49,505 nucleotides of DNA from Thermoplasmata archaeon (GTDB lineage Archaea; Thermoplasmatota; Thermoplasmata; Thermoplasmatales; GCA-001856825), in contig JAKAUZ010000076.1 of assembly GCA_021817415.1 (NCBI GenBank), positions 1 to 49,505 of the forward strand. Reading direction: 5' to 3'. A program made the position numbers and the translations under genes. Every line of letters begins with the position of its first letter. Within the stretch, counting starts at the first letter, position 1. Under the pieces are notes generated by a model. The model was not told the origin of the DNA. It did no database searches and was given only the letters and a program-made list of their open reading frames with translations. This document shows, in pieces, positions 17,956 to 27,281 of this stretch.

Positions 17956-18120
17956 CTAATCTTCATCCTTCTTTATGATCAGGAATGCCTTCTTACCCAA
18001 AAACTCCTTGGGGCAGTCAACTTTGGCACCGGATCCAAATTTTGTGACTGTTCTCTCCATGTAAGCCTGGATGTTCTTCACAGTGATCTGGTTCCCTTCC
18101 TTTATCTGGACCTTGCGCAC
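17956..18120 (-). CDS. Small transposon-associated protein (DUF2080-like)
   Basis: A 54-codon gene starting with GTG at 18120 and ending with TAG. It reads QIKEGNQITVKNIQAYMER, then TKFGSGAKVDCPKEFLGKKA, ending in acidic residues. The G-x-G/S-A-K-x-x-x-P-K-E-x-x-G-K-K core resembles the DUF2080 family, short AbrB-like proteins found inside archaeal insertion sequences. Transcription would diverge from the transposase across a 37-base gap holding A/T-rich boxes. The role is unknown; a DNA-binding regulator or accessory factor of transposition is plausible. Confidence 0.7.
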   Translation of the reverse strand: MRKVQIKEGNQITVKNIQAYMERTVTKFGSGAKVDCPKEFLGKKAFLIIKKDED

Positions 18121-18124
18121 AAAT

Positions 18125-18134
18125 GTATATATAC
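18125..18134 (+). promoter_or_regulatory. TATA-like box of the transposase gene
   Basis: GTATATATAC centred about 27 bases before ATG 18158; this supports the start at 18158 over longer in-frame extensions. A second A/T block (GTATATATTATAC, 18138-18150) lies closer in. Confidence 0.55.
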
Positions 18135-18157
18135 TCCGTATATATTATACTTTCGTA

Positions 18158-19126
18158 ATGAGGATCACCCAGCAGGACTATGAGTATTTCCGTGACTCCA
18201 TTGAAGATCTCATATCCCGCTACAGGGAAGAATTCTCCATACCCGTTACAACAAACTGGAGGGAATATGAGTATTTCTACAGGCAGAGGATGAAGGGCAT
18301 GGCTCTGGAACTGAGAGCCATGATAGATGATTCTTCTTCCTTGGTTGTGGATGAGTTCGGAAGACCTTCCATTCTCAATGCAAAGGAGAAGGTCTTCGTT
18401 ATTCTTGTGAAGGAGACATTCCGCCTGAGCAACAGGAAGGCCGCATACCTTTTGCCGCTCCTCGGAATTAGCAAGGACATCAGTTACAAGACTGTAGAAA
18501 GACTCTATTCCGATCCCCTAGTCATCATGATACTCAACAACCTCTTCATGAATACGCTGAAAAGGAAGGGTGTTGATTCGGTGCATGCATCAGGTGACGG
18601 TACAGGTTATTCCCTCACAGTCACTAAACACTACCGTTCCCTGAGGGAGAGGAACGGCGAATTTGTAAAGGAGGGGAAGTTCGTCTATTCATTCGCATTG
18701 ATGGATTTGGCAACAAGGATGTATGTGGGATATGCAGTTTCCGTAAAATCCGAAATGGATGCATATCATAAGGCATTAGAGATGATAGGTAAGATGCGTA
18801 CTGATCTTAAGAGCATCCGTTTGGACAAGTATTACTCAGGTCAGAGCATTCTCAATGATTTCAATGAGAATACGATGATATTCCTCATTCCAAAGAGCAA
18901 CTCCAGGATAAGGGGAAGAAGGAACTGGAGGGAGATCATAAGGCGTTTCATGGATGATCCGATGAACTATCTCAGGGAATACTTCAAGAGGAATGCTTCT
19001 GAATCAGGGTTCTCCTCAGACAAGAGGACAACTGGCGGTCTGATATATCAGAGAAGAAATGACAGGAAGGAAACGTCAGGGTTCTGCAAGGGTCTCATTC
19101 ACAATTTGATGTTATTGCACAGTTAG
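18158..19126 (+). CDS. ISA1214-like DDE transposase
   Basis: A 322-residue transposase starting MRITQQDYEYF. The probable catalytic acids are Asp in ASGDGTGYSL near residue 145, Asp in IRLDKYYSGQS near residue 222 and Glu in NASESGFSSDKR near residue 288. The N-terminal part is a helical domain with a helix-turn-helix-like stretch (SNRKAAYLLPLLGIS). An in-frame extension to 18071 exists, but the promoter points to ATG 18158. No internal stop, and terminal repeats and target duplication are intact, so it is the only apparently functional transposase in the window. About 90 percent of a copy is found again at 32285-33075. Confidence 0.85.
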   Translation: MRITQQDYEYFRDSIEDLISRYREEFSIPVTTNWREYEYFYRQRMKGMALELRAMIDDSSSLVVDEFGRPSILNAKEKVFVILVKETFRLSNRKAAYLLPLLGISKDISYKTVERLYSDPLVIMILNNLFMNTLKRKGVDSVHASGDGTGYSLTVTKHYRSLRERNGEFVKEGKFVYSFALMDLATRMYVGYAVSVKSEMDAYHKALEMIGKMRTDLKSIRLDKYYSGQSILNDFNENTMIFLIPKSNSRIRGRRNWREIIRRFMDDPMNYLREYFKRNASESGFSSDKRTTGGLIYQRRNDRKETSGFCKGLIHNLMLLHS

Positions 19127-19147
19127 AGGGACTTCTGTCCCAATATC

Positions 19148-19157
19148 GGTACTGTTT
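19148..19157. repeat. Target-site duplication, right copy
   Basis: GGTACTGTTT, identical to 17927-17936. Confidence 0.75.
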
Positions 19158-19454
19158 CTAACTCTTTAATTTTTCCCCACTCACAGTGATTGCTATACGA
19201 AAAATAACCTTCATCGGATGAATTAAGGTAAGCCTCTATTCACATAGGGTGGGTTAATTCTATCATAGTAATCAGAATACACAGAGGAGAAGAGGGAACT
19301 TCTTGAGATACTCAAGATAGAATTGTAGTGATAAAACAGGGCGAAGTTAGGACCTCGATGTATTGAGAAAGTGAAGTCTTTAGTTTTGAATTCTATTATG
19401 CAACTATTCGCGCCATAATGTCCCCACTGTGACTTGGTCCATGTCTAGTCGATT
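19158..19454. other. Gene-free stretch of about 300 bases
   Basis: A/T-rich, with no convincing coding frame, repeat or RNA. Before the insertion it would have adjoined the upstream region of the FkbM gene. Confidence 0.4.
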
Positions 19455-22400
19455 TCAGATTTTGATCTTTCTATTACCAATTATATTTCTGGGTAGAATG
19501 AAAAGCCAGATAGGAATTACAGCATCTAAAGCAATGGCTGTGACGATTTCAACAATTGTCAGTGCAAACGAGCCTGGAATATAGAGGGACGATTCCCCTT
19601 CTCTCAGGATTTCATATATCTGTATCCCGAGCACGTTCGTCCCAAGAAATTTCATATTAGCCGATGTATGCCATTCGTACTGAGGGTTGTATGATACAAG
19701 AACATATTTCGTTCCTCCACTTGCTTCGAAACTTAAGGTTGCAGTAAGATTGTCGTAGCTTAGATTGCTTAATTCAGGCCTTGAGCTTTGATTTATTATG
19801 TTTGAAGGTACTATGATAACATATGACAGATATGACATATTCCTAGTTGATAAGTTCGTTTCTGCTTCTTTATTGACGGAGTATGCACGGATTATGTTAA
19901 CGTCTTTAAAATTGCCGTTTAGCCCATTCTCGACGACCTCATATGAACCGGGTGATAGCTTTACAGGTATACTCGTTTTGTTGCCGACATAAACCGATAA
20001 ATCATTTGTGAAACTATAGCTTATGTTCAAACCTGAGATGTCAACCGTTCCATTCAGACCATTTATGCGAAGGGAGGCGGAAAATGTCCTCGTACCACCT
20101 GGAAGAGTAAGTGAAAAATTCTCAGTTATATTAGAACCAGCTTTGGGAAGCGTTACTTCTGCCCCTCCACTGTTCTTGAGAGAAACATTGTTAGTCGGGA
20201 AATATAAGCCAATTCCAGAATCAGTACCAGAGATTGAATATTTGATCTCACCAGATACGACTACGACAGTATCGTTGTAGTTTGGAACAAGGATGTCCTT
20301 TGCACCATCAAACATGGGTCCCTTATAATCTAGGATCACGTTACCTGTAGTTGGCTGCCCACTTGCAGTCTGAGGTGTTATCATAAGGAAGCCCCTTCCT
20401 GCACTATAGTTAGCGTAATAATGACTCCCCGGGTTGAATATGTTCCATCCGTCGTTTAGGTTAATGAATGTTGAATTTACGTTTCCTCTTGTTGTATTGT
20501 AAAAGGGTACCGGCAGGTAGTTCCTTAGGGTTATCATATCCTGGTAATTTAGCAGCGTGATATGATTAATGCTGGCGGTATCACTGAGTTCGAGAGATAT
20601 GTTACTTCCAGCGAGGAACGCAGGCCTAATGGAAACACTGTTCAATCCTAAGTACGCCTCCAGAAGAGATATGTTAGATTCATTTGAATAATTTACAAGG
20701 AGGTTCGATGCCATAACATTGCTCGCATTGGAGTTCTCGAATACACTTAAGTTTTTTCCGGAATACATTTCTCTCAGGTGCGATTCCTTCAGGAAATTTA
20801 TTAGTGGAGTGACGTTTTCCACTGTTGAGTTGTCTATGAAGAAATACTTGACACCGTACATTTCGCTAAGGGGAGCTACCATTCGATAAAGATTATCATG
20901 ATAAATAAATGAGAAAAGTCCGCTAAAATTCTCGGAAGGCGGAACGCCAGGAGGACCGACACTTAATATTCCAGAATCCCACTTCTCTGGCACATACCAC
21001 TTGTCGTTGGAGAATACCGAATATGTAAGATTGGATGAGCTGGCCAAATACGAATAGAAGCCGGTAAATGATGATGGTGCATAAGAAGGATAGTATGTTC
21101 CTGTCGCTGCTACCTGATTCCCAGGTAGCCCAGGATCCTTGGCACCTAGAGAATATTCCGGAAAAGCAAATTGCCAAGAAGGCGCAATGGTCAAAATGAC
21201 CACGATTGATACGACTATATATTTTTCAAGCCTCTTATTTCTTTTCAGCGTTCTTTTCTTAACCTCTCCACGATATTCGAAGTCGTGACCGAACATTTTG
21301 GAGATAGAGTAAGAGAAATACAAGAGAAAGAAGGCAAATAACAAGGACTGAAGCCAGGGGGAAACAGCTATTGTAATACCCCATATACCACCTATGAATG
21401 GAATTCGCGTGAGATCAGAGTAGAGCTGGACAACAGGAGTAAGACTTACACTCCCCCCAATCACTAAAACGAACGATACAATGAATGGAACTAGAAAAAT
21501 TGACAGTCTCCGACTGTAATTTCTTTCCTTGACCAAGAAAAAGAGAGAAATTAGTGCAACTATCGAATACATCCCAAAGAGAATTGTCCAGAGCACTTGG
21601 AACCACCCAGGAAATAACACCATCATGGGGTTCGAAAAACCATATGTCTTGAGGGAATAAATCTGAGATTTTGCAACTGATATTATCTGTGGAGATGCAA
21701 AGACCAAGGAGGGCCACCAGTTGCCCAGCATGGACCACACACTTATGTAGTTAGAGTTAACAGAAAAGCTCTCTATTACCCCCACAGTTGCAGTCCTGCC
21801 ATAACTGGAATCAAAGGTTGCAGTAAAGTGAAACATAACAACGAGCAGCATGCCTAATGGAACCCAGATAACTATGCTTTTGAGAATCAACTTGAATATT
21901 TTCTTGAACTTTCCGTATAACGCCGAAGATGCCAAAACAAGCGTAAGTGAAATAAAGAGAAGGATAAAATATCTTGGATCAAGAAACATTATGAAAGAAG
22001 CTGCATAACCAATCTTGTAAAAGTCGTTCCTTCCCGTGCCAGAACTGTTTAAATTCCTGAATACTACCATTAGAACATATAGTATAAGAAGTGCCGCAAT
22101 AGAGAGGACCCATCCGTCCACCAGGAACACTGGGTTCATCAGTGCCACTATTCCAAAGACGGTGTAGAAGAACGCTCTGTTCATTCTGAGATTAAGTGCA
22201 TTGTAGACTGTTCTAGACACAAGTAAAGCGATGAGGTAAACAAAGGCAAAATCAAGGAGCGTTTGGATTACACTTGAAATCGCTATAGAATCTATGAACC
22301 CAAGAGGTAGAGAGGAAAACATGCCAGTTATGAAGAATCTATCATCCCCTGCTGTGTACCCCATCAGGGGATTGAAAGGGAGAAATTCCACAATCCCAAA

Positions 22401-22784
22401 CTTTGGCCACAGAATGGAAATGGCGTTAACAATTCCCGGATGTACTATCAACGTTCTAAATGCAATAATTAATAGAATTAGTCCTGCAGCTACCGATATC
22501 AAAACGTGTTTAGTTTCGTCTTTCAGATTCTCTTCCTCTGGTCTTTGACCTGTCTCATTTTCGTCGTGTTCAAATTTCCTCTCAGTAAATTCTCTTCCCA
22601 AAAGCAGTGCCGAAATAATAACAAACAATATGAAAACAGTGAACCCTAGAGTATTCGCATAATTATAGTATCCTAGCCCTAGAAGTGCAAGTGACGCTAT
22701 CAGAGTTACTACCGCTATTACCACCAGCTTATTAGTATGACGTAAAATATATGGGAAAACTTGTTTTGACCCTGCTGATGCCAT
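19455..22784 (-). CDS. Very large membrane protein with extracellular C-terminal region, possible GT-C enzyme
   Basis: An 1109-residue protein. Residues 1-510 hold about 13 hydrophobic segments; residues 530-1060 form an extracellular region dense in N-x-S/T sites and beta-type sequence; a last membrane segment and a short basic tail (PRNIIGNRKIKI) end it. The first long outer loop carries an acidic pair (GYTAGDDRFF, about residue 148). Size and arrangement resemble GT-C/YfhO-like or arabinofuranosyltransferase-like membrane proteins that move sugars from lipid carriers outside the cell. It is the last gene of the CDP-sugar operon (135 bases after the GT2-like gene), which suggests that it uses or transfers that sugar. 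I am sure of the topology, not of the catalysis. Confidence 0.55.
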   Translation of the reverse strand: MASAGSKQVFPYILRHTNKLVVIAVVTLIASLALLGLGYYNYANTLGFTVFILFVIISALLLGREFTERKFEHDENETGQRPEEENLKDETKHVLISVAAGLILLIIAFRTLIVHPGIVNAISILWPKFGIVEFLPFNPLMGYTAGDDRFFITGMFSSLPLGFIDSIAISSVIQTLLDFAFVYLIALLVSRTVYNALNLRMNRAFFYTVFGIVALMNPVFLVDGWVLSIAALLILYVLMVVFRNLNSSGTGRNDFYKIGYAASFIMFLDPRYFILLFISLTLVLASSALYGKFKKIFKLILKSIVIWVPLGMLLVVMFHFTATFDSSYGRTATVGVIESFSVNSNYISVWSMLGNWWPSLVFASPQIISVAKSQIYSLKTYGFSNPMMVLFPGWFQVLWTILFGMYSIVALISLFFLVKERNYSRRLSIFLVPFIVSFVLVIGGSVSLTPVVQLYSDLTRIPFIGGIWGITIAVSPWLQSLLFAFFLLYFSYSISKMFGHDFEYRGEVKKRTLKRNKRLEKYIVVSIVVILTIAPSWQFAFPEYSLGAKDPGLPGNQVAATGTYYPSYAPSSFTGFYSYLASSSNLTYSVFSNDKWYVPEKWDSGILSVGPPGVPPSENFSGLFSFIYHDNLYRMVAPLSEMYGVKYFFIDNSTVENVTPLINFLKESHLREMYSGKNLSVFENSNASNVMASNLLVNYSNESNISLLEAYLGLNSVSIRPAFLAGSNISLELSDTASINHITLLNYQDMITLRNYLPVPFYNTTRGNVNSTFINLNDGWNIFNPGSHYYANYSAGRGFLMITPQTASGQPTTGNVILDYKGPMFDGAKDILVPNYNDTVVVVSGEIKYSISGTDSGIGLYFPTNNVSLKNSGGAEVTLPKAGSNITENFSLTLPGGTRTFSASLRINGLNGTVDISGLNISYSFTNDLSVYVGNKTSIPVKLSPGSYEVVENGLNGNFKDVNIIRAYSVNKEAETNLSTRNMSYLSYVIIVPSNIINQSSRPELSNLSYDNLTATLSFEASGGTKYVLVSYNPQYEWHTSANMKFLGTNVLGIQIYEILREGESSLYIPGSFALTIVEIVTAIALDAVIPIWLFILPRNIIGNRKIKI

Positions 22785-22919
22785 TTACGATTGTCCATTA
22801 TCTCCTTTTATTTTAATTCATTGATTTGCTTGGGTAAAGTGTTTATTAGAGATTGCCGGAGAAGCTTATAAAGTGCCAGTGGATTAAGCAGCGAAAAATA
22901 AAGATCGAATAGCTAAGTA

Positions 22920-23948
22920 CTAAGCAAGCAAACCGTTTGAAATTTTATAGTCAAGGTAGACTTGGTTCGCAATGTTTCTCAGGAGACGACCCATTATTTC
23001 TTTATTCGTTCTACTCAACGAGGAACCCATTTTATCTCCTATCTTATAATCGATTATAGAATAACTAAATTTCTTCATATTTAGCCATAGAGATAAATCA
23101 AAATCCTCCCATCCATTGATATATGTTTCATCGTTTATTCTCTCTCTTTCCTGCACTAAGAATGACCCATTGAATATTGCAAAAGATGAAGTTAACAAAA
23201 ATACTCTGGAGTTCTTAAGCAGCACTTTAGAAAGTAGCCGATTACCCGGACCTTTAATCCATTTGACCTTGAACCTTCTCTTTATCCTATTTTCCAGATT
23301 GAAATCCCGTTCTGATTTATGTCTTAAACCATAAAATAATAAGGCAAAGTCTGTGATGACAAGTCTTTTCTTACCGACGGATATGGGGTAGGAATGATAA
23401 ATGGTGGGCTCAGTGAAAACAACCATAATCTTTTGCTGGTCAATTTCAGAAAGTTGGTTTAATATAACATCCGTATCGTCAATCCTTTCCATGTCATCAT
23501 TCGATACAATGATCCATTTTGGATTATATTCCATCGCTTTTTTTATCCCCACATTGCAGTTGAACGCGTAGTTGAAATAAAAATCTCCTCTTCCCCCGCT
23601 CTCCACAAATATCATGTGAAGGCCTTTGAATATATTCTCCCTGCACCCCTTTGCATACTCCCCATTGAAATCAGCAGTTGGTATCACCACGATTATTTCC
23701 TTGTTGCCATTAACCTCATGAATATTCGCAACACCCTTTGGCCTTTCCTTCATCCACTCTATGAGATCATCTCTATCTTTGAAGCTATCATAGAATTCTA
23801 TGATTTTATCAGGATCACTACTTGTGAAGCGTGAGTTACGATAGTCAACTAAGCTAAAAAGATCCTCGGGGTCATTCATACTCAACCCGGAGATGATGTC
23901 ATTAGTCAACGGGCATTTCAATCTGTTCATCGACTTAATTTCACCCAC
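22920..23948 (-). CDS. GT2-like glycosyltransferase
   Basis: A 342-residue soluble-looking protein. Residues 67-200 resemble the GT-A fold of GT2 enzymes: a first strand IIVVIPTADFNG, an Asn-containing loop FNYAFNCNVGIKKAMEY like the GxNxGxxxA motif of rhamnosyltransferase-type members, and KWIIVSNDDMERID, whose N-D-D takes the place of the metal-binding DxD. Later GWEDFDLSLWLNMK matches the E-D-x-D-L acceptor-site pattern. It starts with GTG (or ATG at 23930) four bases after the stop of the dehydratase gene, so it is translationally coupled with the CDP-sugar genes and is the best candidate to use their product. Confidence 0.7.
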   Translation of the reverse strand: MGEIKSMNRLKCPLTNDIISGLSMNDPEDLFSLVDYRNSRFTSSDPDKIIEFYDSFKDRDDLIEWMKERPKGVANIHEVNGNKEIIVVIPTADFNGEYAKGCRENIFKGLHMIFVESGGRGDFYFNYAFNCNVGIKKAMEYNPKWIIVSNDDMERIDDTDVILNQLSEIDQQKIMVVFTEPTIYHSYPISVGKKRLVITDFALLFYGLRHKSERDFNLENRIKRRFKVKWIKGPGNRLLSKVLLKNSRVFLLTSSFAIFNGSFLVQERERINDETYINGWEDFDLSLWLNMKKFSYSIIDYKIGDKMGSSLSRTNKEIMGRLLRNIANQVYLDYKISNGLLA

Positions 23949-23952
23949 AATC

Positions 23953-25014
23953 TCAACCTTCGAAATAAGTCATGATTTGGTTTTCCGTAATTTTGTTGAT
24001 ACTACTTCTATCTCTATAATATTCTCTATACCATTCTACCGTTTTTTCTACAGATTCTTCAAAACCGTACCTTGGAAACCAGTTAAGTTCATTCTTGGCC
24101 CTGCTTATGTCTAGCTCCAGATAATTTGACTCTCTCTTATCATTGCTCTTAGTTATAGAATAGCTTCCAGTGCCCCAATACTCAATGAATTTATCGACAA
24201 GCTCCTTGACTGTTATTGCCCTTTGATTATTTGGCCCAAAATTCCATTCCCCGGAATACTTAACATTATTCCACATTTTCTGAGCTAGTATCAACATCCC
24301 CGAAAGAGGTTCTAATACGTATTGCCAAGGTCTTATTGAATCAGGATTCCTAATTTTCACAATTTTGTTACTGGTCAGCCCCCTCACGATATCAGGAACG
24401 ATTCTGTATTTACCCCAATCTCCACCCCCTATGATATTGCCTGCTCGAATACTTGAAACCCCAATTCCCATTCCATCGAAATAGCTCTCCTTGAAGGATG
24501 ATACTACTATATCTTGGCACGATTTGCTAGCACTGTATGGATCTCTTCCACCCAAAGGATCAATTTCCCTATATGGATAGACCCATTCGTTGTTTCTATA
24601 AACCTTATCACTTGTCATCACTATAATGACCTTTGCTGAATTAATCCTTCTTAAATTGTCTAGAAGACTTACTGTACCGGTCACATTTGTCTCAAAGGTC
24701 TCAAGAGGAGAATTATATGATTCTAGAACTATAGGCTGTGCAGCGAGATGAAATACAATTTCTGGTGAGAAATCACTAATTGTTTTATGGAATACTTCAT
24801 TATTACGGATGTCCCCACGTATATTCACTATCGATGAGCCTATGTCTAATGCCTCAAACATATTAGGAATCGAAGGGGGCTCAAGGGCAAACCCGCATAC
24901 CTGCGCATCAAACATAGTCAGCAACTTAGTAAGCCATGAACCGATGAAACCAGTATGTCCAGTTACTAGTACTCTCTTACCTTTAAAAAAGACCTCAGTT
25001 GTACCTGACTTCAT
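23953..25014 (-). CDS. rfbG: CDP-glucose 4,6-dehydratase
   Basis: A 353-residue extended SDR enzyme. It removes water from CDP-glucose to give CDP-4-keto-6-deoxyglucose, using a bound NAD. Visible are the Rossmann motif TGHTGFIGSWL near residue 18, HLAAQPIV near residue 91, the TSDKVY segment near residue 133, and the Y-x3-K of DPYSASKSCQD near residue 155. The AAQPIV and SDKVYxN features are typical of CDP-glucose rather than dTDP-glucose dehydratases, and the neighbouring cytidylyltransferase agrees. It sits ten bases after the epimerase in a tightly packed operon. A Shine-Dalgarno-like AAGGATG precedes the ATG. Confidence 0.9.
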   Translation of the reverse strand: MKSGTTEVFFKGKRVLVTGHTGFIGSWLTKLLTMFDAQVCGFALEPPSIPNMFEALDIGSSIVNIRGDIRNNEVFHKTISDFSPEIVFHLAAQPIVLESYNSPLETFETNVTGTVSLLDNLRRINSAKVIIVMTSDKVYRNNEWVYPYREIDPLGGRDPYSASKSCQDIVVSSFKESYFDGMGIGVSSIRAGNIIGGGDWGKYRIVPDIVRGLTSNKIVKIRNPDSIRPWQYVLEPLSGMLILAQKMWNNVKYSGEWNFGPNNQRAITVKELVDKFIEYWGTGSYSITKSNDKRESNYLELDISRAKNELNWFPRYGFEESVEKTVEWYREYYRDRSSINKITENQIMTYFEG

Positions 25015-25024
25015 ATTACATCCT

Positions 25025-25567
25025 TCATTCTAATAGTCTAAAAGGAGACCTAAACTTGTTAAATTCAGGAAATGATAAATCTCTTGAGGACAGCATCGGT
25101 CTGTCAACTTTCCACTTAAATCCAAAGGAGTCGTATCTTACACCACCTTCGTGTTTGGTGGAATAAGGACTGTCGAATAGATACAAGACCGTAGAGCCCT
25201 CAACTAACGACGCAAATCCATGCGCCAATCCTTTAGGAATATAAAGTACTTTTCCGTCTCCTTCTTTCAATTCTAAGGAAATATACTGCCCAAATGTAGG
25301 CGAATCGTTTCTAAGATCTAAAATTACATCCATGATCCTCCCTTTCATAACGTGGATCACCTTAGCTTGTGTATAAGAAGGTAATTGGAAATGCATTCCT
25401 CTTATCACATTTTTGGATGATGATGAATAAAAAATTTCCTTAACTTCAAATTTCAGACCAATTTCATCAATTTCTTTTCTAGAAAAAGGCTTGAATGTAT
25501 AGCCCCGATTGTCACTACGCAGATTAAGTTTTATAATTTTGACTCCTGGAATTTCTATGTTATCCAT
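25025..25567 (-). CDS. rfbC: dTDP-4-dehydrorhamnose 3,5-epimerase-like cupin (probably acts on a CDP-sugar)
   Basis: A cupin of about 180 residues related to RmlC, which inverts C3 and/or C5 of 4-keto-6-deoxy sugars. Catalytic-region landmarks are present: IRGMHFQ (His), GLAHGFA, the tyrosine-containing DSPYSTKHEGG and the Asp in VRYDSFGFKW. The frame opens at 25582, but GGAGGTGA lies five bases before ATG 25567, so I use that start (MDNIEIPG). It overlaps the reductase gene by eight bases. With rfbF/rfbG as partners and no thymidylyltransferase in the window, the substrate is probably a CDP-4-keto-6-deoxyhexose, possibly C-methylated. Whether it epimerises one or two carbons cannot be told. 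Confidence 0.85.
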   Translation of the reverse strand: MDNIEIPGVKIIKLNLRSDNRGYTFKPFSRKEIDEIGLKFEVKEIFYSSSSKNVIRGMHFQLPSYTQAKVIHVMKGRIMDVILDLRNDSPTFGQYISLELKEGDGKVLYIPKGLAHGFASLVEGSTVLYLFDSPYSTKHEGGVRYDSFGFKWKVDRPMLSSRDLSFPEFNKFRSPFRLLE

Positions 25568-26498
25568 TTCCATCACCTCCATAATACATTACAGTCCTTT
25601 TCAGTCCCTCTTCTAGACTAGTATGAGGGGCCCATCCAAACGTTCCTTGAGTCACAAAAATATCGACTAAAAGTGGTTGTAATGCATCAATCTTGCCTAT
25701 TTCCACTTTCCCCCAGTTCACCTTAATTCTTCTATCCAAAACGTCTTCGAGGATGGTGATTATCTCCCGAATGCTATAGGATTGGCCCCCCGTTACGTTG
25801 TACCTATATGCCACCGATCCAACATCTTCCTGGTGTTCAAATGCTTTCACTATTACCGAAACTACATCCTTTACATAGGTAGGGTAAATCCTTTGAAATC
25901 CAGCCGTTAGATCAATACTTTTGTTCTTTAGCGCATTTCTGATTATGTAAGGTATGACCTTTTTAGGGCAGTCCCTCTCGCCATACGGAGTAAACAAGAT
26001 GAATTCTAACACTTTCATATCTGAAGATGATTTATAGAATTCTAGTAATCTTTCCAAAGCATTTTTAGTGGCGGCATAAAAATTCCTAGCCAGTAATGGC
26101 GTTTCTTGATTAATTGACGGCGCATTCTGGTCATATTGGAAAAACGTGCCTGCAGTTATAAACGATTTTGTTCCTGAATCCTTGCCAAGTTCCAGTAACT
26201 TTGCAGGCAATTTAACATTTGTATCTATCATCTCGTCTATATCCTTATAGTTATTATTTTTCTTGTATGAAACGGCTAAATTTACTATTGTGTCTATATC
26301 TTCTTCTTTGAATACGTTTTCTAATGGCGTTTTGTCTAGGTCGTAAAAGTCTACCTTATCCGCATAATCGGAAATGCGGGACAGGTTGGAAAAGCTTCTT
26401 TTCAGAACAATAGGTCTGTAACCCTGGGTTACAAGCTCCTCTATTAGATGACTTCCTATAAACCCGGTACCGCCAGTTACTAGTATCCTCTTAATCAT
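25560..26498 (-). CDS. NAD-dependent SDR, likely CDP-4-keto-6-deoxyhexose reductase
   Basis: A 312-residue extended SDR starting MIKRILVTGGTGFIGSH. The start at 26498 is set by AAGGTG just upstream and by the position of the Rossmann motif; the frame itself runs further. The Y-x3-K pair is in NFYAATKNALERLL near residue 143, preceded by TAGTFFQYD. These features resemble CDP-abequose/paratose synthases, which reduce the C4 ketone. Within the operon it would finish the sugar begun by rfbF and rfbG. It overlaps rfbF by eight bases and rfbC by eight, so the three genes are translationally coupled. Stereochemistry of the reduction cannot be predicted. Confidence 0.75.
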   Translation of the reverse strand: MIKRILVTGGTGFIGSHLIEELVTQGYRPIVLKRSFSNLSRISDYADKVDFYDLDKTPLENVFKEEDIDTIVNLAVSYKKNNNYKDIDEMIDTNVKLPAKLLELGKDSGTKSFITAGTFFQYDQNAPSINQETPLLARNFYAATKNALERLLEFYKSSSDMKVLEFILFTPYGERDCPKKVIPYIIRNALKNKSIDLTAGFQRIYPTYVKDVVSVIVKAFEHQEDVGSVAYRYNVTGGQSYSIREIITILEDVLDRRIKVNWGKVEIGKIDALQPLLVDIFVTQGTFGWAPHTSLEEGLKRTVMYYGGDGNG

Positions 26499-27264
26499 TC
26501 CACACCTTCCATGGTGCTTTTCCTGAATTCCACAGATCATTAAGCTCATTTTTATCCCTTATCGTATCCATGGGATGCCAGAATCCTTTGTGCTTAAATG
26601 CCACAAGTTCTCTCTTTTTTGCTATCTCTTCCAATGGTTCCCTCTCCCATATAGTACTATCTCCCTCTATAAAATCGAATATATCTGGTTCCAATACAAA
26701 AAAACCTCCATTAATCCTCGAATTATCCCCCTTAGGTTTTTCTGTAACCCTTGTGACTACATTTCCATTAATTTTTAGTGCACCAAATCTCCCTGGAGGC
26801 ATAACCGCAGTGACTGTAGCCAACTTGTTGCGGCTCTTATGGAATTTGACCAACTCATTGATGTTTATATCGGACAGACCGTCCCCGTATGTTGCCATGA
26901 AAGTCCCTTCTTCAACATACTTCTTAATTCTCTTGATCCTGCCGCCCGTTTGAGTTCCCATCCCGGTGTCAACTAGGGTTACTGTCCAGTTCTCACTCCT
27001 TGAATTTTCATATTTTATTATGTTGTCTTTTAGAGTTAATGTAAAATCGGAATTATGTAAGTAATAATTAGTGAAATATTCCTTTATGACATACCCTTTG
27101 TATCCCAAGCATATAATAAAATCACTATACCCATAGTGTGAGTAAACCTTCATTATATGCCAGAGTATTGGATAATCTCCTATCTCCACCATCGGCTTAG
27201 GTCTAACGACAGTTTCTTCGCTCAATCTTGTACCCAATCCTCCCGCCAAAATTACTACCTTCAA
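26491..27264 (-). CDS. rfbF: Glucose-1-phosphate cytidylyltransferase
   Basis: A 257-residue nucleotidyltransferase that makes CDP-glucose from CTP and glucose 1-phosphate. The N-terminal signature LAGGLGTRLSEET followed by RPKPMVEIGDYPILWHI is characteristic of RfbF, as are GYKGYVIKEYF, VTLVDTG and the TYGDGLSDIN metal site. Translation starts at TTG, set by GGGAGGA five bases upstream; no other start keeps the signature. It follows the methyltransferase gene after 17 bases. It commits glucose to the CDP-sugar branch and is the first enzyme of the pathway completed by the next genes. Confidence 0.92.
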   Translation of the reverse strand: MKVVILAGGLGTRLSEETVVRPKPMVEIGDYPILWHIMKVYSHYGYSDFIICLGYKGYVIKEYFTNYYLHNSDFTLTLKDNIIKYENSRSENWTVTLVDTGMGTQTGGRIKRIKKYVEEGTFMATYGDGLSDININELVKFHKSRNKLATVTAVMPPGRFGALKINGNVVTRVTEKPKGDNSRINGGFFVLEPDIFDFIEGDSTIWEREPLEEIAKKRELVAFKHKGFWHPMDTIRDKNELNDLWNSGKAPWKVWND

Positions 27265-27281
27265 ATCCTCCCAACTCCGAC

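Larger units (their letters stand above)
17937..19147. mobile_element. Complete ISA1214-like insertion sequence
   Basis: A 1211-bp element with a DDE transposase on the plus strand and a small divergent DUF2080-type gene on the minus strand. Its ends are imperfect inverted repeats (left GACTGTGGGACATAAGT; right read inward GATATTGGGACAGAAGT; 13 of 17 match) and it is flanked by 10-bp direct repeats. No lesion is seen in either gene, so it may be active. A truncated second copy lies at 32285-33096. The family name is my best match from the gene pair and is not verified. Confidence 0.75.
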
